The notes under the pieces were generated by a model. The model ran no database searches, had not been told where the DNA came from, and saw only the letters and a program-made list of their open reading frames with translations. Source: Alentia gelatinosa (taxonomy: Eukaryota; Annelida; Polychaeta; Phyllodocida; Polynoidae). From it: a DNA stretch of 64,000 bases. This document shows positions 22,599-34,289 of the stretch, piece by piece (positions within the stretch are counted from its first letter, which is position 1; the number at the start of each line of letters is the position of its first letter). The stretch lies in contig OX465590.1 of the NCBI GenBank assembly GCA_950022655.1, positions 42,491,718-42,555,717 on the forward strand, written 5' to 3'. A program made the translations under genes and the position numbers.

Positions 22599-23898
22599 AT
22601 GGCCAAAGACTTGTGTGAAAGGACCTCCCTCTTTCCTGAAGTGGAGAACCACAGGATGAACGGTTACCGGCTCCTTTGCGAAGTAGACAGACTGCGGTTC
22701 GTCAGGGTAGCTGACAACCCAGTTCTCAGCAAAGTCCATCTGCACCGTACACTACCCCGGAGTGAGGTTCTCGCGAAGTCGACGGAGGGCCTGGTACTGG
22801 GCGTATACTCTCCTGACGTGGCTCTCCATCAGGGAAAAGTCAGACTTCAGTTCTCGCCTGAAGGTGTCGCGTGGCTCCGTCTGTGTGACGATGTGAAGCT
22901 TCTTCGTTGTCTTGCCTTCATCGCCATACACAACATCCAATCGCTTCCACATGTCCACGGAAATGACAGCTGGCAACCGGTCCGGCTTCGCATCCACAGC
23001 CACCCACGGAACCTGCAGAAAGCTATCGGGTAGAAGAGGAAGGCCGAGTCCGTGGAGAGGTTTCATCCGCAAAGCAAAGTTCTGATGCTTAACACACAGA
23101 CAAATACTAGTGTTGTGGCAGTGCACCGGAAGGATGTAGCGGTGCTTCCGACGAACACTGCGGAAGAAACTCAGGGAAGCTCAGAGATGAGGGAATTCTT
23201 CTCGGAACTTAACATGAAGAACATGGAGGAACTCTGTCAGCTGGACTTTCTGGAACTTAACCTTCCTCAAAGTGACAGTGTCTTTCTTCCCTGGAAGAGT
23301 AATAGAGTGTTCAGGCCTCTTGAGGAAGTCAACTATAGCCAAAGATGTTGTGTGGAAGGCAGCTATACCCGACTTGTCCTTCCACAGTGAAGAGAGAGTT
23401 CTTCGGTCCAGGCCCACATCCCGTGAGAGTCGAGATGCCCCACGTACCGAGCGTAACTCCACCGGCGACACAATTTTGGCCAGGACTCTACGACGCTGCG
23501 TTCTGGGCAGACGCTTGATGGCAGCGGTGATGACATCGTATATTCTGGCTTTGTGCACCTCACCTGAGAGTGGAAGAGGTGGCGTCGGTTGGGAAGTCGG
23601 TGTGGTGGGGGTGCGCACTGGTGGTGTGCGCACTGGTGGTGTTGTGCGCACAGGGTCCCGGTCAGGCAGCACGTCGGAGGCAACATCCTGCCCTGTCGCT
23701 CCCTCGGGCACAGGAACAGCACTGTGTCGTTGGCTGACACCCTTCTGCAGGCCATGAAGCTTGGCCCTCAGCATAACATTCTCCCTCTCCACGCTCAGCC
23801 GAGCAGCCTTCGCCTTCCGCAGCTTGTAGTACAGAGCGGACTTACGTGGAGTTCTCGGGCCACTGGCCTCTATAGGCCTGCGGGGGGTGGAGGGGGAT
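22599..23898 (-). pseudogene. Exon 2 5' part, with two stops
   Basis: On the minus strand the frame from 23898 runs through KSALYYKLRKAKAARL (basic, possible coiled coil) to a TGA at 23181-23183. It continues in the same frame through CLCVKHQNF to a TAG at 22752-22754, then through VQMDFAENW to about 22612. That homology-like sequence continues directly across both stops indicates they are point mutations rather than gene ends. Plus-strand frames here are shadows. Confidence 0.65.
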
Positions 23899-24650
23899 CT
23901 GAAAAGAGGTTACATTCCAATTGACATCTTAACAAATTGTAAATAATTATTTATCTCATTTCCAGAAATATTGTTTAAAGTTGTTGTTTTTCCATTCCAG
24001 AAATAATCTCTAATTGAAAATAATATTACTTTCACTTGGTTCACTCATACATGATTAATTAATAGTTTAATCTATATAATTTATGGGGAGATAATCTATA
24101 TAATTTATATATACATGAATTAGAAACCTCTTGAATTAGAAGAATAACTGTATGTCTTGTGTATTTATATAATTCACACCATGCAAAAGCTTAACAAATA
24201 CATGTCATGCAAATCGTGCATAGAATGCCTAAATGTCAGATTTAAAAACTCACGGCTATGCTGAGGTGACTTTTTTACTGGGGCGCCTTATTCTCGCAGC
24301 ACCGTCGGACCACAGCCCTGGAAATCAAAAGAAAATCTACATCGAGATACATCTTAAAAGTAACATGCTCCCAACACCTGCAATCTTGAACAATATGCAC
24401 ACTGGAAAAAGTTTACACTGTTATCTGTTCACATGGAGTGAAGAGATAAATAATAATATTATAATTGCACATCCATACATACATGTACATGTACGTGTAG
24501 ACACAGCTTAACAATATGATGCACTCTCCAAACACCAATTCATTTCTACCTATCATGTAGCAGCTGCAGTACAGTGTAATAAGTCTACAATTCTAAATGT
24601 GTGTACATAGTAAAAAGTGACTACAAACTACATTAACATAGAATACTTAC

Positions 24651-25771
24651 GCCAACTCTTCAATTTGGGTTGTCCTACTGGCAGAAGGTGGTGTTGAGTT
24701 GACGGCTGTGGTCCGAGGGGGAGGGGACTTGGGAGGAGGAGGGGCAGGGGCAGGGGCTTTCCTGTAAAAGGTGAAGGGTTTGGTGGTGCAGGATGAGGCA
24801 GAGGGGAGGGGTGTGTCGGTGGAAGGGGTGGTGGGTTCTGGGGTGGTGGTAGCAGGGGCAGGGGGGGTGCAGGGGGTTGAAGGGGCTGGAGAGGAAGAAC
24901 TTTTTTTTGTTTTTTTTGTTTTTTTTCTTGTGGGTGTAGGTGTGGGAGAGGTGGAAGGGAGTGGGGAGGAATGTCTTCTTTTGGATGTGGGTGTGGGTCT
25001 GGAAGAGGTGGAAGGGAGTGGGGAGGAATGCTTCTGGATGTGGGTGTGGGTGTGGGAGAGGTGGAAGGGAGTGAGGAGGTATGTCTTCTTTGGGTTGTGG
25101 GTGGGGGTGTGGGAGAGGTGGAAGGGAGTGAGGAGGTATGTCTTCTTTGGGTTGTAGGTGGGGGTATGATCATGGCAGAGCAGGTGGGGGTAGGGGGGGA
25201 TGTGGATCGAACTTTGGGGGGGCGTCTTCTTCTGGGTGTGGGTGTGGTGGAGGTGAAGGGGGTGGGTTGGAGAGGAGCCTGTGGGAGAGTGGAGGCAGGG
25301 TTGGCGGAGGAGGAAGAGGGGATTCGAGGAGCCTGCTGTAACCGTCTCCGAATCCCACTCATAAGAGTTTTGTAGAGGCCAACATTCCTTACACTCTCTT
25401 CCGAGTGGGACTCGGGGGGATTAACAGCAGGCTGCTCCACGGGGTCGACTGGGTCCTCCGTGGATGTGGCTGTCGCAGCAGCTGCAGCGGCAGCAGCCTG
25501 CTCCCGCCTGCGGGAGTGGTACCTCTCTTTACGCTCGTTGGCCTTAACCCGCTGCAGCTCCTGCGCAGCCACATCTTGGGAGGCTCTCAGTCGAGCCCGG
25601 CATTCCCTCTTCCTCGTCCGCTCTTTCTGAAGCCAAGCAGGGTCTAAACGCTTACGCTGCCTCCACTGTCGCACAGACTCCTTGTTGGGTTTGAGGGGCC
25701 TCATCCTGCTGGGGTCAGGTGGGGGGGGTCTTGAGTAGAGGTTTGGAGGGCGGGGATGTATAGTGCTGAAT
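24651..25771 (-). CDS. Exon 1: basic region plus proline-rich linker
   Basis: The first plausible start in this exon begins MRPLKPNKESVRQWRQRKR. It is followed by about 60 residues very rich in Arg, Lys and Glu, which resembles a DNA-binding basic region, and then an alanine run. The second half is a Pro/Ser/Thr-rich linker built from repeats of PPTTQRRHTSSLPSTSPTP, the minus-strand reading of the GT-rich tract at 24700-25350. The exon stays open over about 370 codons. The upstream extension into FTLFLIFSCSDLVF is probably intron, because it crosses the acceptor polypyrimidine tract. Confidence 0.55.
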
Positions 25772-26153
25772 CTGGAAAAAAAAAGAAATGGAAAAACTAA
25801 GTCTGAGCATGAAAAAATGAGAAATAATGTGAAATAGAACAAGCCTAAAAAAAGTGAAAAAAAAAGAAATTTTTAATTTAAAAACTGTGCTATATTATTG
25901 TGTAGTATAATAATGCGCACCTCCATACTTATTTTGGTCTTCGTAATGCCATAGTAACAGTGCTATATTGAACATATTGTACAAAAGGGAACGTCCAAAA
26001 CTTTACAAAACAACCCAAAACGTGCGAAAATTCAATTAATTCACAAACATAAGTACAAGACAAATATTCTACATTGTTTTACCTACAAAATGATACTAAG
26101 CATGAGAGAATAGGTTAAAATGCAAGGTTGTAGCAGGCGATATGAATTTGGCT

Positions 26154-27266
26154 GGAACGTCCGAAATGTTTCGCCGGAACGGGCGTAAGTCTAACACATA
26201 TCAGAGTTAAATACACTCTAAACCTTTTAATACTTATAATCTAACTATTTCCCGCATAGAACATGTTAAGAAGTACATGTGGGTTGCAAAGTTTGAGAAA
26301 TGCAGAGACAAATATTTGTGAAAGGCTTAGTTGAAAAGTCAAATTTGAAAAAAAGGAACGGGCGAAACCTTGTCAAACCCATGTGGCCAGAACCCTATCT
26401 CCGCAAACGACCAAATAGCTATCTAAATGTGAAAAGCAACATGTTTTTTACACTATTAAACCTCTGCATTTTTCACACCGTGCACAGGGAAGGAAGAAAA
26501 GCACATTTGATAAAACCATTGACATTGTTTCGCCCATTCCATTTCTTGGGTAAGGTTCAAAGCTATCGACCCAAAGACAAAGAAAAACTCCCGTTTGTCG
26601 CCCAACCACCATGTGCGAGGAACGGGCACAAGTTGAAAAATGCCGAAATACCAAAAAAAGCAAGGAAACATTCACTAAATACATACTTCACCACTTTCTA
26701 GGGTACATACACCAAGTTTCGGACGAATTTCAGAACATAAAACACACAGATAAAGCAAAAAATAGTCAATATTTCGGAGAGAAAAAAATGTCTGCCTTAC
26801 CTCATGTGGCGCTGGATGATGCAAGAGGCTGGTGTAACGGTTTTACGCGCCAATTCGAAAGTTATGGCGGAAGGAATGGTTTCCCCCAAAAAAGTTTTGG
26901 TCGTTCCGTATTTTCTGAAAATTTACAAATTCCTTCCTCAGAAGTCCCCAAGAGATTGAATCTTTATGATTTTTAGGCAACATATGCACAATAACATATA
27001 CTTCAAGTGTAGAAAACCACAGAAGTGAATATTAGTGCATTCCAGAAATATTGACAAAAACATCCGGTGTCACGGGCGAAAGGTGGTTCAGTATAAAAAC
27101 AGGTAAGTGGTTTTCAATCTGTGCTCACTCACTTAATACTGGATGGATAAGGCTATAACTTTACTTATAATTGCACAACATCTTAGGGAGAATATAGGAA
27201 GTTGTGTAATAGGCGTGAAATTAGATACCATTTTATAAGTACGAAAATGGTGTTTCGGACGTTCCG
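26154..27266. repeat. Right-side motif cluster of the 8.2-kb transposon
   Basis: Copies or variants of GGAACGTCCGAAA and AACGGGCGAAA occur at about 25988, 26154, 26170, 26357, 26621, 26898, 27070 and 27254. The outermost left copy (19637) and outermost right copy (27254) are inverted relative to each other. They are candidate transposase-binding sites. Confidence 0.6.
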
Positions 27267-27641
27267 CGCGAAAAAGTGACAAACCCATTTTTTGTCAGAC
27301 CTGTGAAAAATCCAGGAAAAAATACCCAGATACCCACCAATATTTTGTATGGCATAGAAAACAGATACAGCTCACAGAAAAAGTTGCTTTCCATATGCTG
27401 AAAATGTAATATTTAATATTATGACGCTTATGGTATTGTTGTTTTTTGGTCATTTTGACCATTTTTACCCATTTTCAGACTTTCATGATTTATTGCATAA
27501 TGAAGAAGTTGTCATACAAAGTCAAACTTTATATCAATTTAATGGAAATGTCCTACATAACATCCAGAAAACCGTTTTTAAATATATTAATTATTAAAGC
27601 TTTCACGGATGATTATGTACAAAATGACCTAAATTCATGGG

Positions 27642-27668
27642 ATTGTACATTCTGAGAAAATCTGACCC
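27642..27668 (-). repeat. Right terminal inverted repeat of the 8.2-kb transposon
   Basis: Read on the minus strand it begins GGGTCAGATTTTCTCAGAAT. It differs from the left end at two positions and is followed by AT at 27669-27670. Confidence 0.9.
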
Positions 27669-27881
27669 ATGTACCTGAAATTGATAAAAAGGATTGATTT
27701 AATTTGGCCTAACAGCAAATATTTTAGTAAATCCGTACGGAGCAGTTTTTAATATTTTGCCATATTAAAGAGTGTTCTGTACGGTAAACTATGAATATTT
27801 ATAGTATTTACCCAGTAAACACAAAACGTAAATCTACGTGGCTCATAGGTAGATTCCCTACAAATAAAAAACGTACAAGCT
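27669..27881. repeat. 370-bp satellite, resumed
   Basis: GTACCTGAAATTGATAAAAA followed by TTTAATTTGGCCTAAC continues the unit broken at 19438. This confirms that the intervening 8.2 kb is an insertion. Confidence 0.8.
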
Positions 27882-28495
27882 CATTTGTTAACGATACAGT
27901 TATGAGATTTTCACATGGATCTATCACTCTCCGTGTAGGGAGCTTATTTGTTAACGATACAGGTATGAGATTTTCACATATAACTGTCACTCTCTAAGGA
28001 CCTTATTTGTTAATGATACAGGTATGAGAGTTTCACATATAACTGTCACTCTCTAAGGACCTTATTTGTTAATGATACAGGTATGAGAGTTTCACATATA
28101 ACTGTCACTCTCGAAGGACCTTATTTGTTAACGATACAGGTCTGAGATTTTCACATGGACCTCTCACTCTCTAAGGACCTTATTTGTTAATGATACAGGT
28201 ATGAGAGTTTCACATATAACTGTCACTCTCGAAGGACCTTATTTGTTGACGATACAGGTCTGAGATTTCCACATGGACCTGTCAATCTCTAAGGACCTTA
28301 TTTATTAACGACACACGTCTGAGATTTTCACATGGACCTCTCACTCCCTAAGGAGCTTATTTGTTAACGATACAGGTATGAGATTTCACATGGACCTGTC
28401 ACTCTCTAAGGAGCTTATTTGTTAATTATACAGGTATGAGATTTCACATGGACCTGTCACTCTCTAAGGAGCTTATTTGTTAACGATACAGGTCC
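27882..28495. repeat. 59-bp tandem array
   Basis: About ten to eleven units of 59-60 bp carry the core GATACAGGTATGAGA, then CACATGGACCTGTCACTCTC. Two variants alternate, one with CACATATAACTGTC and one with CACATGGACCTGTC. The same core opens each 370-bp satellite unit, so the two repeats share ancestry. Confidence 0.9.
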
Positions 28496-30707
28496 AAGAT
28501 GGTTGTGTTGTTCGGAGATGAAAGGTACCTTAATAGCAGGTCAAAGTAGCTGGTGTAAGATATCCCTCACTCTCTCCCGTCTATCATTTCCCTGACGCTC
28601 TATCGACTTCATGCCGAATTGGATGTCAAATCCCTTCTGATTGGCCAATTTCTTCTGGCCTTTCCCCCTTCAAGACCACTTTGGACGTCGACATATGATA
28701 TATCCATCTCTACTCGCCGCCGCTGTGCCCAGATACAGGGAGAGGCCTCAGGAATATTCCTGTTAATCAGCAAAACTTAAAGCTACGCCTGTCGTACTTT
28801 CAGTGGCTATCCAATTCTGAAAAATTGACATTTGAAATTCCATTTCCCATCTCCTATTAGCTGGGTGGATTCTATATACAGAAGATAAAACTCCAATACT
28901 TTTAATGTCGAAAGATATTTTTGTCTACGTAATTTGTGAGGGATTGACACCTCGATACTGCAATGTGGATACGATTTATAATATAGAATATTAGTGTTTT
29001 GTGTAAGGGGTACATTTCTGTCCAATTCAAATGGAGATTAATTTGCTGATGTGTTGGTTTTTATCAATCAATGGATTGAAGGCAATGCCTCTTCTTTTTG
29101 GTCGAGGGTTAATAGATTCTGTATCGAATGGGTTTCTGCCAACAAATCTAAAGAGATGTTTCCAGATTGTGAAAAATAGAAAGTACTTAGGTTTTGCATC
29201 AGAGCCGACTTTCGATATGAAAAGCCTAGAGTATCCTGGGGCCTCGTTCTGTAAAAAAATACAACAATTTCCCATCTGGCCTGCCTCCCGTGCTAAAGAC
29301 GTACATCAATGCAACCAAAGATTCCTATAATCTCAATGATGCCGCCTAGCGGGAATACTGTGTGCCAGTGGATTTTCAAGGCGCTAAGCCTAGTTCTTTA
29401 AAAATTCTTCTGTCATAGAGTGCAGTGAGAACCTTGTACAGAGTGCGAGATCTTATGAGAGGGGTGCGACTTCTATTCTTACTATATAAACCTGTACACC
29501 TTGCGACCAGAATAAGTTTAGTTTTGATGACATTGGCTGTTCATGGGTGAACTTTTCGACTTTGTAATTGGCGACTTTCTCCTGCCGTACGTTTATCCTC
29601 TAAAATGGAAATGATTGAAAATGACCAGGTTCAATTACTACCGATTATTTTACTAGTCCAAAATGGCATATTTGATACATGGATCCAATTCAGTTTTTCA
29701 GTCAATCAAAATTCTATATCAATTTTGTTCAAAACCTTCAGAGATGCTCTGACTAAAATGTAACCTTTACAGCAGGCTGATTTGTTAGAGTTCATAAATT
29801 GATAATGGCGTACAAGATCCTCGTATTGATATTTTTGTCCAGGAGTCCAATATTCTGCAGGCAGGATTTTTGTGTAGCTAATAATCCACGGTGTTATAAT
29901 CTCAAAGTTCCGACTGAGCAGCTGTACAGGCACTCATACGGAGCATGTTCTTATCTCAGCCTGGTATGAACGTCCATAGGCTTAACGGCATATCACAGTA
30001 GCGCCACCTAGAGATTTTTGATCAATGTCAAATATCAGTCAAAATTGGTTTCTTGGGATTCATTCTAATTCTACATGAGTAAATTTAACGTTTTCTCCAG
30101 TTTTTTCTGATTCCAATAGGCAAAATAGTCCAATTTTCATTTGTTTGATATCCATAGGAAATGTACTGAAAACTATGGTTTTCTTCAATTCTTTCAAAAA
30201 CAAGGACAGTGAACTATGACTTTTAAAACCTAAATAAGAAGTACTATATATGTACTATATTCTGTGAAAGTTTGAGGAAAATGACATGAGTATTTATATG
30301 TGAGAAAATACTTTTCAGAATTTCTATATATTTAAATAAAATTGTAACAATATTGATATATAAATGAAAAACTAGCGCTGTGACCTCCGAATTCTATGTT
30401 AGATATGTGTTCCACAAGACCTGGAGATCATCATATCAAATTTTCAGGAAATTAATATGGCTTTTTTTCCAAGCCAAATTGTCTGGTATGCCTTTAACAT
30501 TAGACACTCATAGGCAACAAGCTTGCGAGTACGGTAACTGATACTCAATTGGTGATAAACAGATAAATATTACCAGGGTGAGATAAAATCAGAAACATTT
30601 TCATGTTTAGTCTGAGTCCCGTTCACCATCTCGTTTGGAGCGCTTCGGAATATTAAATCGGCTATTATCTCGTACATATTACTGTGCACTCCAAACTCCA
30701 AATGGTC
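28496..30707. other. No recognisable gene
   Basis: About 2.2 kb has moderate AT content, short frames without domains and no clear repeat structure. A 99-codon frame at 29031-29330 is open but has no supporting motif, so I do not call it a gene. Confidence 0.5.
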
Positions 30708-30971
30708 TAAGATGAACATCCTGATAAAAAAGATCAAAATCACGTTAGAAGGTTATCTCATATTGGGGCGGTTAACCACATTTCTGCAATCAGGCATCAA
30801 AAGAAAAGCCTTTTCGATGTGTGATGGATTGACATGTCTAGACATATGTCTCTGATTTTGCAGCTCCGGTTATGTCTCCGATATTTGCTTTTTGTATCGG
30901 TGCCATATCGGTAGGTCTAAATTTCTATCGTAGATGGTGGACGCCAGGCCTTAGGTGGACGCCAGGCCTAA
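30708..30971. mobile_element. Partial copy of short inverted-repeat element 1
   Basis: It matches 39913-40152 in the same orientation. It ends with the terminal sequence GGTGGACGCCAGGCCTAA, which is duplicated just upstream. The left terminus is not recognisable. Confidence 0.65.
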
Positions 30972-30975
30972 TAGT

Positions 30976-33383
30976 ACCACCTCCTAAATTACCACCTCCT
31001 ACATTACCACCTCCTATATTACAACCTCCTACATTCCATCTCCTGCATTACCACCTCCTACATTACCACCTCCCACATTACCACCCCCTACATTACCACC
31101 TCCCACATTACAACCTCCTACATTACTACCTCCCATATTACCACCTCCTAAATTACCACCTCCCACATTACCACCTCATACAATACCACTTCCCACACTA
31201 CCACCTCCTACATTACCGCCTCCTACAATACCACCTCCCACATTACCACCTCCTACATAACCACCTCCTACAATACCACCTCCCACATTACCAACTCCTA
31301 CAATACCACCTCCTACATTACCACCTCCTACATTGCAACCTCCTACATTACCACCTCTTACATTACCACCTCCTAAATTACCACCTCCTAAATTACCACC
31401 TCCCACATTACCACCCCCAACATTACCACCTCCCACATTACCACCTTCTACATAACCACCTCCTACAATACAACCTCCTACATTACCACCTCCTACATTA
31501 CCACCTCCCATATTACCACCCCCTACATTACCACCCCCTACATTACCACCTCCTACATTACCACCTACCACATTCCATCTCCTGCATTACCACCTCCCAC
31601 ATTACCATCTCTTACATTAACACCTCCCACATTACCACCCCCTACATTACCACCTCCTATATTACAACCTCCTACATTCCATCTCCTGCATTACCACCTC
31701 TTACATTACCACCTCCCACATTACCACCCCCTACATTACCACCTCCCACATTACCACCTCCTACACTACCACATCCCACATTACCACCTCCTACAATACC
31801 ACCTCCCACATAACCACCTTCTACAATACCACCTCCCACATTACCACCTCCCACATTACCACCTCCTACAATACCACCTCCCACATTACCACCTCCCACA
31901 TTACCACCTCCCATATTACCACCCCCTACATTACCACCTCCTACATTACCACCTCCCACATTACCACCTCCTATAATACCACCTCCCACATTACCACCTC
32001 CTACATTACCACCTCCCACATTACCACCTCCCACATTACAACCTCCTACATTACCACCTCCTATATTACAACCTCCTGTATTACAACCTCCTACATTACC
32101 ACCTCCTACATTACCACCTCCTACATTACCACCTCCTACAATACCACCTCCCACATTACCACCTCCTACATAACCACCTCCTACAATACCACCTCCCACA
32201 TTGCCAACTCCTACAATACCACCTCCTACATTACCACCTCCTACATTGCAACCTCCTACATTACCACCTCTTACATTACCACCTCCTAAATTACCACCTC
32301 CTAAATTACCACCTCCCACATTACCACCCCCAACATTACCACCTCCCACATTACCACCTTCTACATAACCACCTCCTACAATACAACCTCCTACATTACC
32401 ACCTCCTACATTACCACCTCCCATATTACCACCCCCTACATTACCACCCCCTACATTACCACCTCCTACATTACCACCTACCACATTCCATCTCCTGCAT
32501 TACCACCTCCCACATTACCATCTCTTACATTAACACCTCCCACATTACCACCCCCTACATTACCACCTCCTATATTACAACCTCCTACATTCCATCTCCT
32601 GCATTACCACCTCTTACATTACCACCTCCCACATTACCACCCCCTACATTACCACCTCCCACATTACCACCTCCTACACTACCACATCCCACATTACCAC
32701 CTCCTACAATACCACCTCCCACATAACCACCTTCTACAATACCACCTCCCACATTACCACCTCCCACATTACCACCTCCTACAATACCACCTCCCATATT
32801 ACCACCTCCCACATTACCACCTCCCATATTACCACCCCCTACATTACCACCTCCTACATTACCACCTCCCACATTACCACCTCCTATAATACCACCTCCC
32901 ACATTACCACCTCCTACATTACCACCTCCCACATTACCACCTCCCACATTACCACCTCCTACATTACCACCTCCTATATTACAACCTCCTGTATTACAAC
33001 CTCCTACATTACCACCTCCTACATTACCACCTCCTACATTACCACCTCCTACAATACCACCTCCCACATTACCACCTCCTACATTACCACCTCCTACATT
33101 ACCACCTCCTACATTACCACCTCATACAATACCACCTCCTACATTACCACCTCCAACATTACCACCCCCTATATTGCCACCTCCTACATTACCACCTCCC
33201 ACATTACCACCCCCTACATTACCACCTCCTATATTACAACCTCCTACATTCCATCTCCTACATTACAATCTACTATATTACCACCCCCTATATTACCACC
33301 TTCTACATTACCACCTCCCACATTACCACCCCCTACATTACCACCTCATACATTACCATCTTATACATTACCACACTCTACCT
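30976..33383. repeat. 15-bp minisatellite with 913-bp higher-order repeat
   Basis: About 2.4 kb of the 15-mer CCTCCTACATTACCA and close variants. A block is duplicated at a distance of 913 bp (for example 31567 against 32480, and 31676 against 32589), including shared rare variants, so whole multi-unit blocks have amplified. Because the unit is a multiple of three, frames stay open on both strands, giving Gly/Asn/Val-rich or Pro/Leu/His-rich repeats. These are not genes. Confidence 0.95.
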
Positions 33384-33389
33384 GAATAA

Positions 33390-33942
33390 GAAGTGTTAAT
33401 TAACTCTCACACTGAATCCCTGTCGTGAGAGATATATGTGCACAAACCTGGTTTTACCGTCAGGCGGATTAGCATGTTTGACAGGGTGGCTTAAAGGCTC
33501 CCCGCTCAGCGGTATGAGTTTAGAATCAGCTCAGCAGGTAGTCCACCACGGGGATTAATCAGGCCTTTCTTCACCTTCTCCCCATTATGTAAATACCAGT
33601 CAATGGATGCATGCTGGGCTGCTGTGAAAACTCAGTAATTAGGGGTTCTGCCTCAACGACCCAATGAATAATTGTGTTTTAAAAATACCATCAGTTAGGA
33701 GCACAGTGGAAACAGCTCATGTATCGAGTTGTCCCTATGCCTTCACTGCCATATAAGGAGTATAGAAGGCATGGATTAACCCAGCAGGAAATGACTGCAT
33801 TTACAGCAAACCACGACCTTCACCCTGACCTCCTTACATAGTGTTAATAGCACCTTGGGTTGGTTCTATAGTCTATATTTGACCTGGATTTCTTGGGCCT
33901 CAACCACCCTCACATTGTCACTCTCAGAGCTAGAGTGCCATC
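33390..33942. other. No recognisable gene
   Basis: No frame, repeat or RNA structure that I can support. Confidence 0.5.
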
Positions 33943-33945
33943 TTA

Positions 33946-34261
33946 AGCCGGATGCCCATCTACCGATTTAGGGTTGAACGATTAGTTCCCAAATCGTATG
34001 GGAGTCGGTCACCTTGTCGCAGGCAAATTACGTAACCCCTCGCTCGATCCACACACTGATAAAATCGGTGTATGGTCCACTAATCGCTGGGGGAGGGCAA
34101 AAACCAAAGAAACCAAGTGTTCACTAATTGCTGGGTAGCCTTGCCTAGCTGTCCTACATCTACCGACTCCGTTAGGATGGCTCGGCTGGGGCAAATTATC
34201 CTCCGTTTGTCGCCGACAAACGTACATAAATGTTCCGAAATCGGTAGATGGGCATTAGGCT
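33946..34261. mobile_element. 316-bp inverted-repeat element with TTA duplication
   Basis: The ends AGCCGGATGCCCATCTACCG and, inverted, AGCCTAATGCCCATCTACCG are paired and flanked by TTA on both sides (33943-33945 and 34262-34264). The size, lack of coding and 3-bp TTA duplication fit a PIF/Harbinger-type miniature element. The superfamily is an inference. Confidence 0.75.
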
Positions 34262-34289
34262 TTACTGGATTCATGATGCAGAGCTGTTC

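Larger units (their letters stand above)
21673..25771 (-). pseudogene. Transposase-like gene of the 8.2-kb element, two exons, decayed
   Basis: The gene is read right to left. Exon 1 (about 25771 to 24651) has a polypyrimidine-AG acceptor at its start and a GTAAGT donor at 24650-24645. Exon 2 (from 23898) follows a second acceptor. The encoded protein has a basic region with a heptad-like segment, then a cysteine motif CLCVKHQNF, then a DFAEN motif (Asp at 22734-22736). Next come TDGPTSQYRN and FEAGHGKGACDG, and finally an AVYDGKWYIGEV segment reminiscent of a Tudor-like fold. The spacing of the Asp, Asp and Glu candidates (about 83 and 31 residues) fits a DDE nuclease. Breaks include a TGA at 23181-23183, a TAG at 22752-22754 and frame changes near 22612 and 22565. 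The exon junction as read is also out of phase by one base. I recall similar proteins as uncharacterised families in cnidarians, insects and molluscs, but cannot verify this here. Confidence 0.65.
19439..27668 (-). mobile_element. 8.2-kb DNA transposon with 27-bp TIRs and AT target duplication
   Basis: The termini 19439-19465 and 27642-27668 are inverted copies with two mismatches, starting GGGTCAGATTTTC. AT flanks both ends (19437-19438 and 27669-27670). The sequence left of the element matches, and the sequence right of it continues, the 370-bp satellite unit. An unoccupied copy at 18691-18703 reads through the junction with a single AT. Inside are a two-exon minus-strand gene with decayed transposase-like features and three 393-bp tandem repeats near the left end. 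Many copies of a GGACGTTCC/ACGGGCG motif lie near both ends. A 2-bp AT duplication occurs in a minority of DNA transposon superfamilies. I cannot assign this one. Confidence 0.85.

Noticed and set aside
22599..23924. Plus-strand frames opposite the transposase-like gene
   Set aside because: They are shadows of the minus-strand coding frames, which carry the conserved-looking motifs.
26300..26701. 133-codon plus-strand frame near the right end of the 8.2-kb transposon
   Set aside because: It is basic and Lys-rich but lacks motifs and overlaps the repeated GGAACG motifs. It is not supportable as a gene.
27882..28495. CRISPR-like array
   Set aside because: The units are contiguous tandem repeats without unique spacers, in a eukaryotic context.
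29031..29330. 99-codon frame as a small host gene
   Set aside because: No domain, splice site or promoter is visible, and a frame of this length is expected by chance.
31176..33067. Long glycine/asparagine/valine-rich minus-strand frames
   Set aside because: They are direct readings of a 15-bp minisatellite whose unit length is a multiple of three. No start context, domain or splice signal supports them.
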